From SXOA01 sp046153945 (lineage in GTDB: Bacteria; Planctomycetota; Planctomycetia; Pirellulales; Pirellulaceae): a stretch of 64,000 nt of DNA. The first letter of the stretch is position 1. Each line of letters starts with the position of its first letter. The notes under the pieces are model-generated. The model was not told the DNA's origin, did no database searches, and saw only the letters and a list, made by a program, of their open reading frames with translations. The position numbers and the translations under genes were made by a program. Shown here piece by piece: positions 61,237 to 64,000 of the stretch. Location of the stretch: NCBI GenBank assembly GCA_046153945.1, contig JBJXFF010000024.1, positions 13,437-77,436 of the forward strand. The letters are read 5' to 3'.

Positions 61237-62610
61237 ATGCGTACTCCCCTCCCCTGCCCCGGTCCTGCCTCCCGCCGCGAGTTCCTCCGTGCTGGCGTGA
61301 TGGCTCTTGGCGGGCTGACGACGGCACAGCTTTTGGCAGCCAGAGCGGAGGCAGCGGCGAAGGATGGGCCGAAGGACACTGCCGTCATCCTGTTCTGGAT
61401 GTGGGGCGGGCCGAGTCAGCTTGAAACTTGGGACATGAAGCCGGATGCCCCGGTGGAGTTCCGCGGGCCGTTCCGGCCGATTCACACCAACGTCCCAGGG
61501 GTCGACATCTGCGAGATTTTTCCGCAGCTTGCCAAGATCGCGGATAAGTACGCCCTCATCCGCTCGCTCCATCACGAGATGGCCTCCCACAACGACGGCT
61601 CGATTGAGATGCTAACGGGGAAGACGCCAGCCAAGGCGGACCCGACTTCGACCGCCTTCAGCGACCATCCCGATTTCGGCATGGTCACGAGCCGCCTGCG
61701 GGGTGTTTCGGCCGGGGGGCTGCCGTCGTACATCGGCATTCCAAACAAGCCGTTCATGACGCGGCCCAACTACCTCGGGGTCAGTCACAACGCCTTCAAC
61801 TCCGGCGATCCGACGGTGCAGGGCTACAAGCCGCCAAACCTCAGTGTTGATGGCGGGCTCAACGGCACGCGGCTGGGCGATCGGCACGGGCTCCTCTCCC
61901 AGTTTGACGGCTTGCGGCGGTCGCTCGATTCGTCGGGCACGATGGAAGGGATCGACAAGTTTCATCAGCAGGCCTTTCAACTCCTCAGCAGCACAGAGGT
62001 CGCGGCGGCCTTTGATTTGGAAAAGGAACCCGCCTCGCTTCGCGACCGCTATGGCCGCACACTGTGGGGACAAAGCTGCTTGCTCGCCCGCCGCCTCGCC
62101 GAAGCGGGGGCCGGCGTCATCAGCATTGATGCCCTCGCCCCCAAGATTCCTTTGCCCGTATACTTCAGTTGGGACGACCATGCCAACGCCCAAAACGGCT
62201 GGGACCTCGCCAAGGGAATGCGGTTGCGAGCGACCGACATGGACCCGGCCCTCACTACGCTGATTGAGGACATTCACGAGCGGGGGCTCGCGAAAAAAAT
62301 CGCAGTCGTCGCGATGGGAGAATTCGGCCGCACTCCTCGCCTCACCGCGTCCAACGGCTGTATCGGCCGCGACCACTGGCCGCAGGCCCAGGCCGCCCTC
62401 GTCGCCGGTGGCGGCTGGAAGACGGGGCAGTTCATCGGGGCGACGACCAGCAAAGCGGAATATCCCATCGAGCGGCCACTCACACCGCAGGATTTGCTCG
62501 CCACTATCTACCGCCACCTCGGCATCGACCCGCATTCTTCGCTCATCGACTTCACCGGCCGGCCAACGCCGATTCTCAGTAGCGGCAAAGCGATTGAGGA
62601 ACTCCTGTAA
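61237..62610 (+). CDS. Tat-exported DUF1501 protein
   Basis: From ATG 61237 the protein has 457 residues, starting with a Tat signal (SRREFLRAGVMALGGLTTAQ). The mature part has the DUF1501 hallmarks AVILFWMWGGPSQLETWDMK, PDAPVEFRGPFRPIHTNVPG, LAKIADKYALIRSLHHEMAS, MGEFGRTPRL and GCIGRDHWPQAQAALVAGGG. The fold is related to the alkaline phosphatase/sulfatase superfamily. DUF1501 genes often sit beside DUF1800 or cytochrome (DUF1549/1553) genes in planctomycetes; none is adjacent here. Substrate unknown. Confidence 0.92.
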   Translation: MRTPLPCPGPASRREFLRAGVMALGGLTTAQLLAARAEAAAKDGPKDTAVILFWMWGGPSQLETWDMKPDAPVEFRGPFRPIHTNVPGVDICEIFPQLAKIADKYALIRSLHHEMASHNDGSIEMLTGKTPAKADPTSTAFSDHPDFGMVTSRLRGVSAGGLPSYIGIPNKPFMTRPNYLGVSHNAFNSGDPTVQGYKPPNLSVDGGLNGTRLGDRHGLLSQFDGLRRSLDSSGTMEGIDKFHQQAFQLLSSTEVAAAFDLEKEPASLRDRYGRTLWGQSCLLARRLAEAGAGVISIDALAPKIPLPVYFSWDDHANAQNGWDLAKGMRLRATDMDPALTTLIEDIHERGLAKKIAVVAMGEFGRTPRLTASNGCIGRDHWPQAQAALVAGGGWKTGQFIGATTSKAEYPIERPLTPQDLLATIYRHLGIDPHSSLIDFTGRPTPILSSGKAIEELL

Positions 62611-62730
62611 TATGGGGTAGCCGCACGCGGCCCTCGTGCTGGCTGCGGAGTGAGTGACGCCGCGAGACCGAGAAAGCCAACACGTTGGCCTTGTGTCATT
62701 ACACGTTTCCCAACCATAAGGACTGATTTC

Positions 62731-63786
62731 ATGATTCACCGTTGTTTCGCGTCCTGTTTGCTCTTGTTGTTTGGGTTCCTTTCCGCAATCCAAGCAGCCG
62801 AACCGGTGAAGGTGGGTATCCTGGGGTTCGACAATTATCAGGCCGTTGAGTATGCCGCGTTCTTTAATAACCCCAAAGCGGAAGGGGACCTGGCCGGGCT
62901 GCGCGTCACCGCGGCCTATCCTGTCACCAGTCCTGACTATCCGGAAAGCGCGGCGTTCACTGCTAAGTGGCAGGAACAGATGCTGAGCCAATACAAGGGT
63001 GATCCCAACGCGAAACCTGTGGAAATCGTAAGCTCGACCGAAGAGCTTCTCAAAAGATGCGATGCCGTGATGATCTGGAGTCTCGACGGCCGAAAACATC
63101 TGGAGCAAGCCACCGCGGTCATCAAAGCGGGAAAAAAACTGTTCATCGGCCGACCGGTCGCTTCTGATCCCAAGGACGCAGTCGCCATTTATAAACTGGC
63201 CGCGGAAGCGAAGGTTCCGGTCTGGAGTTGCTCGCAGCATCGATTCAGTCCCGGATTCAGCGGCATGCGCAACCATCCGGAAGTCGGCAAAGTGCTCGGC
63301 TGCGACGTCTACGGCGGTTTCACCGTAAACGTCCCGGAGGCCGACAAATTCTCGCGAGCTCTCCACAGCGTTGAAACGCTGTATGCCATCATGGGACCAG
63401 GTGTCGCCAAAATTTCCTGCGTGTCGACACCGTCGTCGGAAGTGGTCACGGCAGTTTGGGGCGATGGTCGCGTCGCGACTTATAGGGGCGTGAAAGAAGG
63501 CGCCGTGAAGTACAGCGCGACGGTCTTCGGAGACAAAGGGGTCTCCACCGCCGGCATCTACGGCCACGGAATTCCGATGAAGGGGATCGTGCCGACCGAC
63601 GACAAGTACATGGGCTACGGCGGGCTGGCCATTGAGCTTGCCAAGTACTTCAAGGGAGGCGAACCGCCAGTCTCTGCCGCTGAAACTTTGGAGATCTTTG
63701 CGTTCCTGCAGGCGATCGAAGAGAGCCGAGGTCAAAACGGCGCTATGGTGTCGCTGAAGAACCTACAGGCGATGCCGGGAAAATAG
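62731..63786 (+). CDS. Secreted Gfo/Idh/MocA-like protein with altered nucleotide-binding motif
   Basis: From ATG 62731, preceded by TAAGGA, the protein has 351 residues with a signal peptide (SCLLLLFGFLSAIQAAEP). The first strand reads VKVGILGFDNYQAVEYAAFF, in which the usual GxGxxG is missing; the EKP block appears as KLFIGRPVASDPKDAVAIYK. The C-terminal half (VLGCDVYGGFTVNVPEADKF, VSTAGIYGHGIPMKGIVPTD) fits the family's second domain. It may have lost NAD(P) binding or use it in a modified way. The exported location is common for planctomycete members. Confidence 0.7.
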   Translation: MIHRCFASCLLLLFGFLSAIQAAEPVKVGILGFDNYQAVEYAAFFNNPKAEGDLAGLRVTAAYPVTSPDYPESAAFTAKWQEQMLSQYKGDPNAKPVEIVSSTEELLKRCDAVMIWSLDGRKHLEQATAVIKAGKKLFIGRPVASDPKDAVAIYKLAAEAKVPVWSCSQHRFSPGFSGMRNHPEVGKVLGCDVYGGFTVNVPEADKFSRALHSVETLYAIMGPGVAKISCVSTPSSEVVTAVWGDGRVATYRGVKEGAVKYSATVFGDKGVSTAGIYGHGIPMKGIVPTDDKYMGYGGLAIELAKYFKGGEPPVSAAETLEIFAFLQAIEESRGQNGAMVSLKNLQAMPGK

Positions 63787-63834
63787 CGCGCTCCCGGCTC
63801 CGCCTAATTCGGGCCGAATTGTGGTTAAGGGAGC

Positions 63835-63866
63835 GTCTGGATTCATGATTCAGACTGCTTTTTTTT
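63835..63866. terminator. Hairpin with T8 tail after the Gfo/Idh-like gene
   Basis: GTCTGGAT-TCATG-ATTCAGAC (63835-63855) pairs with one mismatch and is followed by GC and T8 at ~63859-63866. It could end transcription of the upstream gene; it may also be part of an insertion sequence end, because a transposase remnant follows. Confidence 0.6.
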
Positions 63867-63873
63867 CGCCTCC

Positions 63874-64000
63874 CTAGCGGAATCTGTGGGTGAGTTTTGG
63901 CTCGGGAAGTTTGCTCAGGGCGTGAAAGTGGGCGATTTGGATGCCTTGTTCGGTGTGAAAGCCATAGGACTTTCTCATGGTCAGTTTGGCTTTATTGTTG
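63874..64000 (-). CDS. C-terminal end of a transposase (ISL3-like), cut by the window edge
   Basis: The minus strand from the window edge is open for 41 codons and ends at TAG (63874-63876). The sequence reads KAKLTMRKSYGFHTEQGIQI then AHFHALSKLPEPKLTHRFR, matching the end of DDE transposases of the ISL3-like type often seen in planctomycetes (YGFRT...IALYHALGKLPEP.THRF). The start lies outside the window, so it cannot be told if the element is intact. Confidence 0.6.
   Translation of the reverse strand, partial: NNKAKLTMRKSYGFHTEQGIQIAHFHALSKLPEPKLTHRFR

Overview
The window comes from a planctomycete, inferred from protein families typical of that phylum: secreted DUF1501 and DUF1080 proteins, a planctomycete-type c-type cytochrome, a LEPR-XLL-like N-terminal sorting signal, an ECF sigma factor next to a kinase/WD40 receptor, and many lipoproteins and secreted proteins of unknown function. 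Most genes look about 60-70% GC. Genes lie on both strands in short runs with little operon structure. No rRNA, tRNA or CRISPR array was recognised.

Layout. 1-2.9 kb: two recent tandem copies of a lipoprotein gene, the first cut by the window edge. 3.1-4.1 kb: a DRG/Obg-type GTPase. 4.1-6.8 kb: a lower-GC island on the minus strand with a reverse transcriptase (split by a frameshift at a six-base A run) directly after a SAM-methyltransferase-like gene. Upstream lies about 700 bases of noncoding DNA full of palindromes. This is the best candidate for an undescribed system, possibly an anti-phage RT module. 7.5-19.6 kb: housekeeping and secreted proteins, including nadA, thiO, a Ser/Thr kinase and a two-haem-site cytochrome. 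19.6-25.3 kb: signalling, with an NtrC-type regulator, a NarL-type regulator, a PAS/GAF protein ending in a degenerate receiver, and a membrane metallophosphoesterase. 25.4-29.1 kb: an Imm49-like protein, an acyltransferase, an OB-fold-like protein and an HTH protein. 29.3-33.6 kb: kinase-WD40 receptor with its ECF sigma factor.

34.9-44.6 kb: a possible redox cluster. A very large LEPR-XLL/FG-GAP/double HbpS-like protein is divergent from an outer-membrane beta-barrel gene and a decahaem cytochrome with a C-terminal LVIVD propeller. The barrel and cytochrome genes are bracketed by inverted copies of one palindromic repeat. 44.6-51.4 kb: a quinone oxidoreductase, a dolichol-phosphate-type glycosyltransferase, an Mla-like lipid transport operon (permease, ATPase, MCE protein) and a GspE/PilB-like ATPase. 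51.4-63.8 kb: mostly secreted enzymes (RidA-like/DUF1080 fusion, DUF3500, D-aminoacylase, DUF1501, Gfo/Idh-like), a sulfotransferase and a two-gene SPFH operon. A transposase fragment runs off the right edge.

A second theme covers the whole window. At least ten families of short palindromic or low-complexity repeats sit between genes, touch start and stop codons, and in at least six genes lie in frame inside coding sequence, mostly in linkers. In the decahaem cytochrome gene one such element holds the proposed start codon and encodes the signal-peptide core.
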